A stretch of DNA of 64,000 nt from Parvibaculum sp. Its GTDB lineage: Bacteria > Pseudomonadota > Alphaproteobacteria > Parvibaculales > Parvibaculaceae. A model generated the notes under the pieces. It did not search any database, was not told the DNA's origin, and worked only from the letters and a program-made list of their open reading frames with translations. The position numbers and the translations under genes were made by a program. Positions 41,995 through 51,630 of the stretch are shown piece by piece. Where the stretch lies: assembly GCA_030649335.1 (NCBI GenBank), contig JAUSLL010000119.1, positions 1 through 64,000 on the forward strand, read 5' to 3'. The stretch's first letter is position 1, and each line of letters begins with the position of its first letter.

Positions 41995-42298
41995 AACCCC
42001 CCCGGGAAAAGCAGGCACCTGTGGCTCGCATCGGAATTTCAAAAATTGCCGATTGACCTTCGCTAATCTATCCCAAGCAAAAAGAAATGCTATTTGATTT
42101 TATGGGCTGTTTCTGACGAGCTTCCCGGACCTGAAGCCATAAGAGATGCAAAGGTCCAAATTTGTGCCCACGGGCGGGCAAGGGGGGGGGTATATGATGG
42201 CTATCGGCCCGGCAACCGCTTCCCGTCTTCTGTTTTGTGCCGCGCGGGGCCGGCCCGGCGGGCCAATAAGGCACCTGCGAGGTTACGGCTTTGCTCCT

Positions 42299-42739
42299 TC
42301 ACGTTGGAAGGTTTTGTTCAATCCACTGCTTCAGCATAGGTGCGCTCATCGCGCCGCTGTGACGAGCAATTTCCTTGTTGCCGCGCATTAAGATCAGAGT
42401 TGGGATTGCCCGAATGCCAAATTTGGCGGCAATGTCCTGATTGGCTTCAGTGTCCAGTTTGCCAAAGCGCAGGCGAGGTTCGAATTCGGCCGCTGCCGCC
42501 TCGAAGACAGGGGCCATCGCGCGGCATGGGCCGCACCAGGAAGCCCAGCAATCAATGAGTAGTGGTAAGTCTTCGGAGCGTGCATGTTTTTCGAAGTTCG
42601 CGGTCGTAAGCGTCACCGGATGGCCCGTAAAAAGGGCTGACTTGCACTTGCCGCAAACCGGATGAGCGCTCAAGCGATCTTCCGGCAGGCGGTTCGTTGC
42701 GTCGCATTGAGGGCAGGTAATATGAAGCGTCTTGGGCAT
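42299..42739 (-). CDS. trxC: Thioredoxin TrxC (thioredoxin 2, N-terminal zinc motif)
   Basis: ITCPQCDATNRLPEDRLSAHPVCGKCKSALF; LIDCWASWCGPCRAMAPVFE. Confidence 0.92.
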   Translation of the reverse strand: MPKTLHITCPQCDATNRLPEDRLSAHPVCGKCKSALFTGHPVTLTTANFEKHARSEDLPLLIDCWASWCGPCRAMAPVFEAAAAEFEPRLRFGKLDTEANQDIAAKFGIRAIPTLILMRGNKEIARHSGAMSAPMLKQWIEQNLPT

Positions 42740-42846
42740 TTGATCCTCATCAGGTCGAGACATTTGACGCTAATATGACGTTGCCGATTGTCCACCCCAT
42801 CCCGACTGAGTTGGCGGATTGCTGGGTGCGAACATCACGCAGTCGT

Positions 42847-43015
42847 TCCCTGTTATCGGCTAGAAATTCCCTGATCCCCTAGTAAATATTCCCTGTTACT
42901 GTAGTAAGGGAATTGCAGGCTAAGTATTTGAATTTACGCCGACATTCAGGTATATTTGATGCTTCTGATGCCGTATTTCAGAGAAGTTCCCTGTATTTTC
43001 CCTGTTAACAGGGAA
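42847..43015. repeat. Cluster of TTCCCTG(T) motifs ending in an 18-bp perfect palindrome
   Basis: ttccctgtta 42847, ttccctga 42868, ttccctgtta 42890, inverted gggaa 42907, ttccctgt 42987, then TTCCCTGTTAACAGGGAA 42998-43015. Confidence 0.8.
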
Positions 43016-43051
43016 TTTTGGGTGAGGCGGGGCGTCTTAGGACTGCGCACA

Positions 43052-43299
43052 CCACCAATCTACACCCTTATATCTAGGCATATTATCTACATTCAGAATG
43101 TATCAAACTTTTCCGTTGGTTAGCGGGTGGTTGTGCGTCGTATTTGCGTCTCTGGCGGACTAGAGAGAGGGCAATACGGCCCCTTAAATGCCTTTATCTC
43201 TGATGGCCTCAAAAGAAGACCTCTTCACGGAAATGAGCATCCTTAGTGCATCAGATTTGTATCTTTGAAATTCATCAGTTTGCAGATGACTGATCGCTC
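43052..43299 (+). repeat. Long direct repeat, copy B
   Basis: ccaccaatctacacccttatatctagg...gatgactgatcgctc; same orientation as copy A. Confidence 0.93.
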
Positions 43300-43890
43300 A
43301 GGATGACTTCAGCGCAAACCCAGAAGGCTTGGCGCGTGAGATCCATGTGCAATTGCCCGGGCGCTTGATATTGAGGAAATCTGTGAAGAGCGTCTGAGCA
43401 AAATCGAAGGTGCCTTAATCACGACGCCTGAAAAAATCTTTGGGTCCATTCTCGTTAACGCAAACTCCTCTTTCAAACTCGCCGCTTCACGGTTGGTCAC
43501 GAGCTCTGTCACTTTCTGGATCCGTCATGTCACGCGACAGTGCCAACGAGTTCCAGTGTGCAAAAGTCGGCTTCGTCATTCCTGAGTATATGGTTTGCCA
43601 TATGAAGCAAGAGAACGAGGCAGATCGTTTTGCTGTCGAGCTACTCGCGCCTGAAGCTCGTATGGTTGCTTTTCTCAAGCAGGCCCCCGATTTGGAACAA
43701 TCACGCGCTACCGGCCACTCCTGCGAGGAGCGGCAATGAGATTAGCGATTGGTATGAGGTCCGCGAGACAAGCTGGCTTAGCAATCCCCCTCGCAGTTTA
43801 GTTTGTACAAAGACACTGTATCAGCGAGACGGTTACGCCATGACGCTTATGCATGCGGATATACTGCCGAGCCCACTAATCGTTAGCTAA
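43300..43890 (+). pseudogene. Decayed ImmA/IrrE peptidase gene, duplicate of the 16083-16904 gene
   Basis: ggatgacttcagcgc...ctaatcgttagctaacgaa aligns with 16111-16904 but lacks a 40-bp and a 161-bp internal segment, plus other small changes; frame broken. Confidence 0.9.
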
Positions 43891-43973
43891 CGAAATTTGT
43901 GACGCACGGAATTAGCCGCCGCCGAGAGAGTGCGCGGTAAGCGCCTCTGGTCATTTCTTTGTCAGGGACTCAT

Positions 43974-43993
43974 AATTCCTAGTTATCGATAGG
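43974..43993. repeat. Dispersed inverted-repeat motif, site 2
   Basis: AATTCCTAGTTATCGATAGG, followed by TGTT. Confidence 0.8.
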
Positions 43994-44417
43994 TGTTCAA
44001 CGTAAGTATCTGCGAGGTAGAATTGAGGCTTAGTCAAAGGAGGGTTTGGTCTCGTCAAATTGACTAATAAAAGAAGTTGAGAACCAAATCCCGGCGTCTA
44101 AGGCCCGGCTGAGCGACACGCAAACACTATCGCCAAAGATAAGATCGGGATTGTCGTTGATCGACTTCGTGGCGAAAGCAGCATAGTCGAGTTGCTCCGC
44201 TATATGGCTTAGCGCGGCGCTGACCATCATCTGAAATCCGATCAGCTTACATACTATCGATATCTGGTTTCAGCGATTTCTTCGAGCAAGCCAGCACGGT
44301 AGCCTGTTCTTTCAAATGACGATCTGCGAGCTCCCGCACGTTCGGTGGCCAACGCGTCTGCTCTCGTTAGACTATCGGATCGCGGGCCTGACTAATTTGC
44401 GCTTCAGAAAACCCGTG

Positions 44418-44472
44418 TTGACAAACTGCAACCGGCGGGCTTATGTAGGCTTTGATGATGATCATCATCAAA
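44418..44472 (+). promoter_or_regulatory. Putative promoter and operator for the Mo-hydroxylase operon
   Basis: TTGACA (44418)-N18-TATGTA (44442) followed by the perfect 22-bp palindrome TTTGATGATGATCATCATCAAA at 44451-44472. Confidence 0.65.
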
Positions 44473-44518
44473 ATAGATTTTTTGATTTACCCGTTGCTGC
44501 CGAACACGGAGAAAGCCA

Positions 44519-45043
44519 ATGCAGAGTGAACAATCCGCAAGTGCTGAGATGCAGATCTCAATCTCGGTGGACGGTGCCTTACGTAAGCTTGATGTCGAAC
44601 CGAGAATGCTGCTCGTTCAGGCACTCCGGGAGAAATTGAAGGTCACGGGCCCTCACATCGGATGCGAGTCCGGCCGCTGCGGCGCATGTGCCGTGATTGT
44701 GGACGGGCATGCTGTGAAGGCTTGCATGATGCTGGCAGTGCAAGCCGACGGAAAATCCGTCATCACCGCTGCAAGCTTGAGCGACAACAAGCTCGGGAAA
44801 GTTCTGCAGAACAAATTCCATGAACATCACGCATTGCAATGCGGCTACTGCACGCCCGGCATGCTCAGCGCTGCGGTTGACCTCTTAGCCAACAACGCCC
44901 GACCAAATGAAGAAGACGTGCGTCAGGCACTTCGCGGAAACCTGTGCCGGTGCACCGGATATCAGCACATTGTCGACGCCGTGCTTGATGCCGCCACTTC
45001 ACTAAACACGGCGGATAGCCGCGAACATGGAGTTGAGTCATGA
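44519..45043 (+). CDS. (2Fe-2S) small subunit of xanthine oxidase-family molybdenum hydroxylase
   Basis: VTGPHIGCESGRCGACAVIVDGHAVKAC...; QCGYCTPGMLSAA; GNLCRCTGYQHIVDA. Confidence 0.95.
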   Translation: MQSEQSASAEMQISISVDGALRKLDVEPRMLLVQALREKLKVTGPHIGCESGRCGACAVIVDGHAVKACMMLAVQADGKSVITAASLSDNKLGKVLQNKFHEHHALQCGYCTPGMLSAAVDLLANNARPNEEDVRQALRGNLCRCTGYQHIVDAVLDAATSLNTADSREHGVES

Positions 45044-47436
45044 GCGCCATTTCCGAAAGCTCCGCTGCCTCAACAGACACAGGCAAAGAGACAACGTGGA
45101 TTGGAAGACCGCTTCCCAGAATGGAAGACCAGAGATTTCTGGTCGGTAAGGGGAGATATGTCGATGACATCGTGCTGCCAAATCAGCTCTTTGCTGCATT
45201 TGTTCGAAGCCCGCACGGGCATGCGCGTGTTTCGAAGCTCGATCTGTCGAAGGCAAGGAGCGCAAGCGGCGTCGTTGCGGCATATGGCGGATCAGACATT
45301 CAGGGCCTGAAGGACGTTCCCCCCAATTGGGTCTTGCCGGGATCCCACGTCAAAGGGCGTCCTCCGTTGGTGCGGGAAACGGTGCGGCATGTGGGTGAGG
45401 CCGTCGCCGTCATTATCGCGGAAACGCAAGCCGAGGCAGTAGACGCGGCAGCTTTGGTCGATGTGACTTACGAGGTTTATCCCGCGCTGATCGATCAAAA
45501 TTTGGCGTTGGAAGAGGGTGCCCCTCGTGTCCATGCCGACATAAAAAACAACACGGCAACGATCATGCCTGCGGGTGCCGGTGGGTTTGATGCCGCCGCC
45601 GCCGAGGCGTATCTGAACATCAAACTGACCGTGAAAAATCAAAGGCTCATTCCCTTTCCGATTGAGCCACGGGCGGTCAATGCGGATTTCGATGCGGCAA
45701 CCAGTCGGCTCACGTTCTATTCGAGCAATCAAATACCGCACATGTTGCGCCGAATGCTTGCAGCGGCGCTTGAGTTCCCTGAGCATAAATTGAGGGTCAT
45801 TTCTCCCGACGTGGGAGGTGGCTTTGGTCCGAAAATGCACTTCTATCCTGAAGAGCTCCTCCTTGCCTGGCTCACAACCCAATTGGCTCGTCCGGTAAAA
45901 TGGACCGAGACGCGATCTGAAAACAATGTGGCGACAACACACGGTCGCGATCACAATATGGTGGCCGATATCGCGGCGGACGCCGACGGAAAAATTCTCG
46001 CATTGAGAGTAAGAGGTGTGGCCAATATCGGCGCATATCTCTCGTCGATGGGAACCGGTGTTCCGACAATCAATGTCGCTCTGTTTCTTCTCGGTGTTTA
46101 TGCGATCCCCGTTTCTGAAGCCCTGATCACATGCGTGTACACAAACACCACGCCGGTTGATGCCTATCGTGGAGCGGGACGCCCGGAGGCGGCCTATCTG
46201 ATTGAGCGGGCAATTGATCGTGTCGCACTTGAGCTGGGGCTGGACCCCGCTGAAGTGCGTTTTCGAAATTTCATTCAGCCGGAACAACTCCCCTATCGGC
46301 AAGGCGTGGGTACGAAGATTGACAGCGGACAATTTGCAAATACGCTCAATCTTGCTCTCGAAAAAATAAACTACAAAGCGCTGCGCAGGGAACAAGAAGC
46401 AGCGCGAGCTGAGGGTCGCCTTTTTGGCGTCGGCGTAAGCAATTACACCGAGACTTGCGCCATGGGTTTCGGTCCTCTGCTCGGCGCCATCGGCTTCGAC
46501 AGAGGCGGATATGAAAGCGCGCTGGTCCGCGTTCACCCCGACGGGCATGTCTCGGTATTCTCTGGGTCCCATAGCCACGGTCAGGGGCACGTCACGACGT
46601 TCGCGCAGATCGCTGCGGATTCATTGGGGATCACGCCGGATGAAATCGAAGTCATTCAAGGAGATACGGATCAGGTTCCATTTGGAACGGGAACATTCAA
46701 TTCCCGGTCAGTAGCGGTTGGTGGCAGCGCCATAAAAATTGCTGCTGACCGGATTGCGCAGAAAATGAAAAAGATTGCGGGTCATCTCCTGCAATCATCA
46801 CCAGAGAAAATTTTCGTCTCTCAGGGCGTGTTCGGGACAGAAGACGGGCAAGCAACAATAAGGGCTCGCGACGTCGCAAAAGCTGCCTGGACCGGTCACA
46901 ATATTCCGTATGATTTTGGCATCGGGCTCGAAGAAACTGAATTCTATCACCCCGTCGATATGTCCTCTCCCTATGGTGCGCATATCGCCGTCGTAGAGAT
47001 CGACCGCGAGACCGGTGAAGTTGACCTGAAGCGTTACCTCGCCGTGGATGATTGCGGCGTGATCATCAACCCGCTTCTGGCGCGCGGTCAGGTGCATGGC
47101 GGCTTGGCGCAGGGCATCGGGCAGGCACTATACGAAACGGCCGCGCTGGATTCCGATGGCCGCCCGACCGCTGAGCCGTCAATTCCTCGCTCGGACATGC
47201 TTCCGCGGTTCGAAACCGATCATACGATCTCGCCGTCAAACACAAACCCTCTGGGGGCCAAAGGCATTGGCGAAGCGGGAGCTGTGGGCGCACCGCCAGC
47301 TATTGCCAATGCGATCATCGATGCTCTGTGGCCGCTCGGTGTGAAGGAAGTGGATATGCCTTTCACACCCGAGCGTGTGCTGAACGCGATCGAAGAAGCT
47401 GTTGGCCGTGATGCGAAGAAGGTAGCCGCACAATGA
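45040..47436 (+). CDS. Molybdopterin-binding large subunit (CoxL/xanthine dehydrogenase family, form-II-like AYRGAGR)
   Basis: VGGGFGPKMHFYPEELLLAWL; TTPVDAYRGAGRPEAAYLIERAIDRVA; GAKGIGEAGAVGAPPAIANAI. Confidence 0.94.
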   Translation: MSAISESSAASTDTGKETTWIGRPLPRMEDQRFLVGKGRYVDDIVLPNQLFAAFVRSPHGHARVSKLDLSKARSASGVVAAYGGSDIQGLKDVPPNWVLPGSHVKGRPPLVRETVRHVGEAVAVIIAETQAEAVDAAALVDVTYEVYPALIDQNLALEEGAPRVHADIKNNTATIMPAGAGGFDAAAAEAYLNIKLTVKNQRLIPFPIEPRAVNADFDAATSRLTFYSSNQIPHMLRRMLAAALEFPEHKLRVISPDVGGGFGPKMHFYPEELLLAWLTTQLARPVKWTETRSENNVATTHGRDHNMVADIAADADGKILALRVRGVANIGAYLSSMGTGVPTINVALFLLGVYAIPVSEALITCVYTNTTPVDAYRGAGRPEAAYLIERAIDRVALELGLDPAEVRFRNFIQPEQLPYRQGVGTKIDSGQFANTLNLALEKINYKALRREQEAARAEGRLFGVGVSNYTETCAMGFGPLLGAIGFDRGGYESALVRVHPDGHVSVFSGSHSHGQGHVTTFAQIAADSLGITPDEIEVIQGDTDQVPFGTGTFNSRSVAVGGSAIKIAADRIAQKMKKIAGHLLQSSPEKIFVSQGVFGTEDGQATIRARDVAKAAWTGHNIPYDFGIGLEETEFYHPVDMSSPYGAHIAVVEIDRETGEVDLKRYLAVDDCGVIINPLLARGQVHGGLAQGIGQALYETAALDSDGRPTAEPSIPRSDMLPRFETDHTISPSNTNPLGAKGIGEAGAVGAPPAIANAIIDALWPLGVKEVDMPFTPERVLNAIEEAVGRDAKKVAAQ

Positions 47437-48302
47437 TCCCTCATTCATTTGACTATATGCGTCCTCAGACTCTGAATGACGCGCTCAAAGAAATCGAGAA
47501 TCTGACGCCGCAAACCGAAGTGGCGATTTTGGCTGGCGGCCAGAGCTTGCTATCGGCGCTGAAGCAGCGTCGCATCAATCCAAATTTAATCGTGGACCTT
47601 GGCGCAATTTCAGATCTGAGCACGACGCGCGAAGTGTCAGACGGTCTGGAGGTCGGAGCGATGGTGCGGCAGGTGGAATTTGTCGGACATCGTTTTGTCA
47701 GCGCGCATGCCCCGATATTTCAGGATGTCGCCGCCGCTGCCGGTGATCCCATGATCCGTCGAAATGGCACTTTGGTTGGCGCGTTTTGTGAGGTTGACCC
47801 GCGCGGCGATTGGGTCGCTGCGGGTCTGGTGCACGATGCAGTGCTGGAAATTTCAAGTCTCTCGGAGACACGTCGCGAGCCACTGGAATCTTTCGCGGGC
47901 AAACCAAAAGAGAGCCGCCTTAAGAGCAACGAGCTTGTTACCAAATGCATCCTGAACGCCGCGCCTGAGAATTCAATATCTGCCTACAGAAAATGTAAGC
48001 ACAACGCGGTCGGATGGAGCATCGCCGGTGTCGCGGTGGTGCTTGAGCTGGACAAAGAACGAAAATGCAGGGCGATCAAGCTTGCTGTCGCCGGTGCCAC
48101 GACCTTCCCTCAACGGTTGAGAGCGCTCGAGCTTGAGCTGCAAGGTGTCGATCTGTCCGATGAAGACAATCTGGATCAACTTATACGCCCCCATCTGGCC
48201 GCGTTGGAATTTTTTGGCGATAGCTACGCTTCCGCCGGCTACCGCGAAAAACGTCTGGCTATTCAAATCCGCCGAACACTGGCGGAACTCTCCAAAAGCT
48301 AA
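47433..48302 (+). CDS. FAD-binding medium subunit of molybdenum hydroxylase
   Basis: FDYMRPQTLNDALKEIE; AILAGGQSLLSALKQRRINPNLIVDL; AAAAGDPMIRRNGTLVGA. Confidence 0.92.
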   Translation: MIPHSFDYMRPQTLNDALKEIENLTPQTEVAILAGGQSLLSALKQRRINPNLIVDLGAISDLSTTREVSDGLEVGAMVRQVEFVGHRFVSAHAPIFQDVAAAAGDPMIRRNGTLVGAFCEVDPRGDWVAAGLVHDAVLEISSLSETRREPLESFAGKPKESRLKSNELVTKCILNAAPENSISAYRKCKHNAVGWSIAGVAVVLELDKERKCRAIKLAVAGATTFPQRLRALELELQGVDLSDEDNLDQLIRPHLAALEFFGDSYASAGYREKRLAIQIRRTLAELSKS

Positions 48303-48335
48303 TCATACAGTCTGCTGAAGCTCCGCTGCGGGAAA

Positions 48336-49154
48336 ATGAAAATGACCGAAACGATAGTCGAAAGAGAACACAACCGTGACGTCGCCATTTTGACGATGGT
48401 TTACCGACCTCACAATCTGCTTGGGCCAAAGTTGATGAGTGCGCTGAGCCGCGAGATCAAAGCGGCACAGGAAGCGGGCGCGCGCGCCATCGTCTTGCGA
48501 AGCGGCTTGCGCCATTTTTCGGCGGGTGCGGACCTGGACATTTTCGTCTCTGCGATCAGCAAACGCGAGGGTGATAAAGAACCTGCAAGCCAGCCGGTTA
48601 AAGAGAGAGAATATACACCGACAGTTGAGTTTCTTCGCCGGTTCGAACTTCTGCCGATCCCGATCATTGCCAGTATCCACGGGGTCTGTCTCGGTGGTGG
48701 ATTGGAGCTGGCCTTGGCCTGCGATTATGTCATCGCCGCCTCTTCGGCGAAAATCGGTTCCGTCGAAGCTTCATTGGGGTTGCACCCGCTCATGGGCGGG
48801 ATACAGCGCCAAGTGCAGCGCATTGGCGTGGCGCGCGCAAAAGAAATGTCGATGCTGGCCCGTCGTTATGACGCCGAGACCCTAGCACGGTGGGGGCTCA
48901 TCAATCTTGCGGTTCCCGACGACAATCTCCAGGCGGTCACCATGAGTTTAGCCGAGGAGTTCGCGAGTGGCCCGACAGTGGCACACGCCGCCACAAAACG
49001 GCTTGCCTACATCGCCGCAAACGAAGGTGTATTGGCGGCCGACGTCGCCATGGAAGAGATCCAGAAACCTGTCTGGGCCTCGGAAGACCTCAAGATAGGC
49101 TTAGGTTCGTTCCAGAAGAACGGTCCTGGCCTCGCCAAGTTCAAGGGGAACTAG
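48336..49154 (+). CDS. Enoyl-CoA hydratase/isomerase family protein
   Basis: LRSGLRHFSAGADLDIFV; IASIHGVCLGGGLELALACDYVIAASSAKIGSVEASLGLHPLMGG. Confidence 0.92.
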   Translation: MKMTETIVEREHNRDVAILTMVYRPHNLLGPKLMSALSREIKAAQEAGARAIVLRSGLRHFSAGADLDIFVSAISKREGDKEPASQPVKEREYTPTVEFLRRFELLPIPIIASIHGVCLGGGLELALACDYVIAASSAKIGSVEASLGLHPLMGGIQRQVQRIGVARAKEMSMLARRYDAETLARWGLINLAVPDDNLQAVTMSLAEEFASGPTVAHAATKRLAYIAANEGVLAADVAMEEIQKPVWASEDLKIGLGSFQKNGPGLAKFKGN

Positions 49155-49156
49155 AC

Positions 49157-50380
49157 ATGCCCGGACCCCTGCACGGATTGAAAGTTATCGATTTCTCCCG
49201 AGTGCTCGCGGGCCCCTTATGCGCACGCACCTTGCTGGACCTCGGTGCGGATGTTTTGAAGGTAGAACCGCCGCGCCCGGATGTTTCCCGTTTCTCACCA
49301 CCCTCCAACGGTGAAATCTCTGGTTATTACGCCCAGCAGAATGCCGGCAAACGAAATGTCAGCATTGATCTGAACAAACCCGGCGCACGTGAACTGGTCC
49401 TCCGCTTTTGTGAAGACGCAGATATCATTGTCGAGAATTTTCGAGCGGGCGCACTCGGTTTCTTCGGATTGGGATATGAGGAGATTGCGAAGGTCAATCC
49501 ACGTGTGATCTACGCGTCCATCACCGGATACGGCCAAAAAGGTCCGTGGCAGGGCCGAATGGCATATGCGCCGACAGTTCAGGCCGAGACAGGATTTACG
49601 CAAAATAGCCACTCGCACTATGGCGCGGAGACTGCATGGCAAACCGACAGTCTGTCCCACGCAGATGTGTATTCAGGCCTGCAGGCGACGATCGCGCTAC
49701 TTGCCGCTCTTCACGAGAGAGAGAAAACCGGCAAGGGGCAATATATCGACGTCGCAATGGCCGCCACATTGATCGCGATCAATGAAAAAGCGCATCTCGA
49801 ATTGAATGATATTGATTTGGGAGACGAGCCGGGGGTTCTCGGGGCGACCGATTGTCCTTTTTTCAGAGGACCGGATGATGAACTTTTCACGGTGGCAACA
49901 AGCCTGGTAAGCAGCCTTACCTTCCGCCAATATCTTGCTGCTATGCACCGGCCAGACTTGGCCAAGGACGAGCGGTTTTCGTCGGCGTCAGCGCGACGCA
50001 CAAATTTCGACGCACTTCATCGGATCATTCAGGACTGGATGTTGTCTTTTGCCGATATGAAGTCGCTTGAGGCGCAACTGGACGAGTCAAAAATTGCGAT
50101 GGGTGAAGTAAAGTCCCTTCGTGATCTTCGGGAAAGCGAATGGGCGGAGTATTGGGGCGCGGTTCAAGTCGTATCGGATCGCAACGGCGGCGAGATCAAG
50201 TTGCCGGGACGCCCGTGGAAGTTTTCCAGAAGCGAGTTGGAGCCGATCGGCGATCCGGCGCTGCAAGGCGAGCATAATTACGATGTGTTTGCCGAATTGG
50301 GTTTCTCCGCAAAAGAAATTGAAGACTATCACGCGACCGGCGTGCTTGTCGGCCGTGTGAGCGCGTCGCGGTCGGTTTGA
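49157..50380 (+). CDS. Class III CoA-transferase (CaiB/BaiF/Frc family)
   Basis: MPGPLHGLKVIDFSRVLAGPLCARTLLDLGADVLKVEPP; GKRNVSIDLNKPGAREL; start reset to ATG 49157. Confidence 0.93.
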   Translation: MPGPLHGLKVIDFSRVLAGPLCARTLLDLGADVLKVEPPRPDVSRFSPPSNGEISGYYAQQNAGKRNVSIDLNKPGARELVLRFCEDADIIVENFRAGALGFFGLGYEEIAKVNPRVIYASITGYGQKGPWQGRMAYAPTVQAETGFTQNSHSHYGAETAWQTDSLSHADVYSGLQATIALLAALHEREKTGKGQYIDVAMAATLIAINEKAHLELNDIDLGDEPGVLGATDCPFFRGPDDELFTVATSLVSSLTFRQYLAAMHRPDLAKDERFSSASARRTNFDALHRIIQDWMLSFADMKSLEAQLDESKIAMGEVKSLRDLRESEWAEYWGAVQVVSDRNGGEIKLPGRPWKFSRSELEPIGDPALQGEHNYDVFAELGFSAKEIEDYHATGVLVGRVSASRSV

Positions 50381-51630
50381 TGAGCGAACCAAAAAACAAA
50401 TTGGCTTCGTGGGTCCCCGGCGCTGACGGTTCAGGATTTTCTCTGTCGAACCTTTGTTACGGTGTCGCAAAGGTTGGAGACGGAAGCTCGGTCGTCGTTG
50501 CGATCGGTCCCTATGCCCTCAATCTCGGCTCATGCGCCACCGCGGGCCTGTTGGACGCCATAGATATCTCCCAGAATGTCTGGAGCAGTCCTTCGCTAAA
50601 CATGTTTCTCGGTCTGGACCGGTCAAAGCATGCGGCCGTGAGGGTGCGATTGAGAGACCTCCTGTCAGATGCGGTTTGGCGGGAAGCCGTGGAACCTTAT
50701 TTGACACGGGTGGATCAACTCACACTCATGCCGCCGGTCAAGCCGGGCGATTTCGTCGATTTTTATGCCAGCCTGCATCACGCGAAACGGTCGATGAAAG
50801 CCTTTGGCGCGACGGACGGACCAGGTGAGAACTGGTACGCCATGCCAATTGGCTATCACAGCCGGACCGGAACGATTGTCGGCAGCGGCGCACAAATTCG
50901 CCGACCGCGCGGGCAGGTTGCGAAGAAGACGGGTGCCATCCTCTCCAAAACACAGTCTTTGGATTTTGAAGTTGAAATCGGATTTGTCATCTGTGGTTCG
51001 AAGGAATTGGGAGATTCTGTCTCGGTCGGAGAGTTTGCCGGGAACGTGTTTGGTCTCGTGCTGCTGAATGACTGGAGCGCCCGTGACATTCAAGCATGGG
51101 AGGGAAAGCCGCTCGGTCCCCTGCTGGGTAAATCATTTGCGACGCAGATTGGATCATGGGTGGTGCCACTAGAGGCGCTCGACGCCGCGCGACACTCAAC
51201 ACCGGCCCAGCACTCGGCATTGGAATATTTGAGGCATGACGAGGATTGGGGTTTTGATATTCGTCTCACAGTCGGTCTTCAAACATCCGACATGGTGAGC
51301 AAGGCGCAACCACCCGCCATGATCACGGACACCAATATGAAGCACATGCATTGGAGCGGCGCACAGATGCTGGCCCATATGACAGTCAATGGTGCTTCCG
51401 TCAGACCGGGTGATTTATTCGGGTCGGGAACAGTGTCGGGTCCCGAATTGGAAAGTGCGGGATGTCTTTTGGAGCGCACAAACGCGGGGCGCGATCCGAT
51501 CGCCCTGTCCAATGGCGAAGTGAGAGGTTGGGTAGAGGATGGGGATCGCCTGATCATCGAAGGTCGCGCGTTTGCGTCCAACGGCGACCATGTGAGTTTA
51601 GGTCAGCTTTGGGGGGAGGTTTGTGAATGA
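50377..51630 (+). CDS. Fumarylacetoacetase/FAH-family hydrolase
   Basis: MPPVKPGDFVDFYASLHHAKRSMKAFG; IGYHSRTGTIVGSGAQIRRPRGQ; LLNDWSARDIQAWEGKPLGPLLGKSFATQIGSWVVPLEAL. Confidence 0.9.
   Translation: MMSEPKNKLASWVPGADGSGFSLSNLCYGVAKVGDGSSVVVAIGPYALNLGSCATAGLLDAIDISQNVWSSPSLNMFLGLDRSKHAAVRVRLRDLLSDAVWREAVEPYLTRVDQLTLMPPVKPGDFVDFYASLHHAKRSMKAFGATDGPGENWYAMPIGYHSRTGTIVGSGAQIRRPRGQVAKKTGAILSKTQSLDFEVEIGFVICGSKELGDSVSVGEFAGNVFGLVLLNDWSARDIQAWEGKPLGPLLGKSFATQIGSWVVPLEALDAARHSTPAQHSALEYLRHDEDWGFDIRLTVGLQTSDMVSKAQPPAMITDTNMKHMHWSGAQMLAHMTVNGASVRPGDLFGSGTVSGPELESAGCLLERTNAGRDPIALSNGEVRGWVEDGDRLIIEGRAFASNGDHVSLGQLWGEVCE

Noticed and set aside
44030-44230. 66-aa minus-strand ORF after the immA remnant
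   Set aside because: Short, no family recognised, in a decayed junction region.
45292-46590. 432-aa minus-strand ORF
   Set aside because: Antisense to the Mo-hydroxylase large subunit; no recognisable domain.
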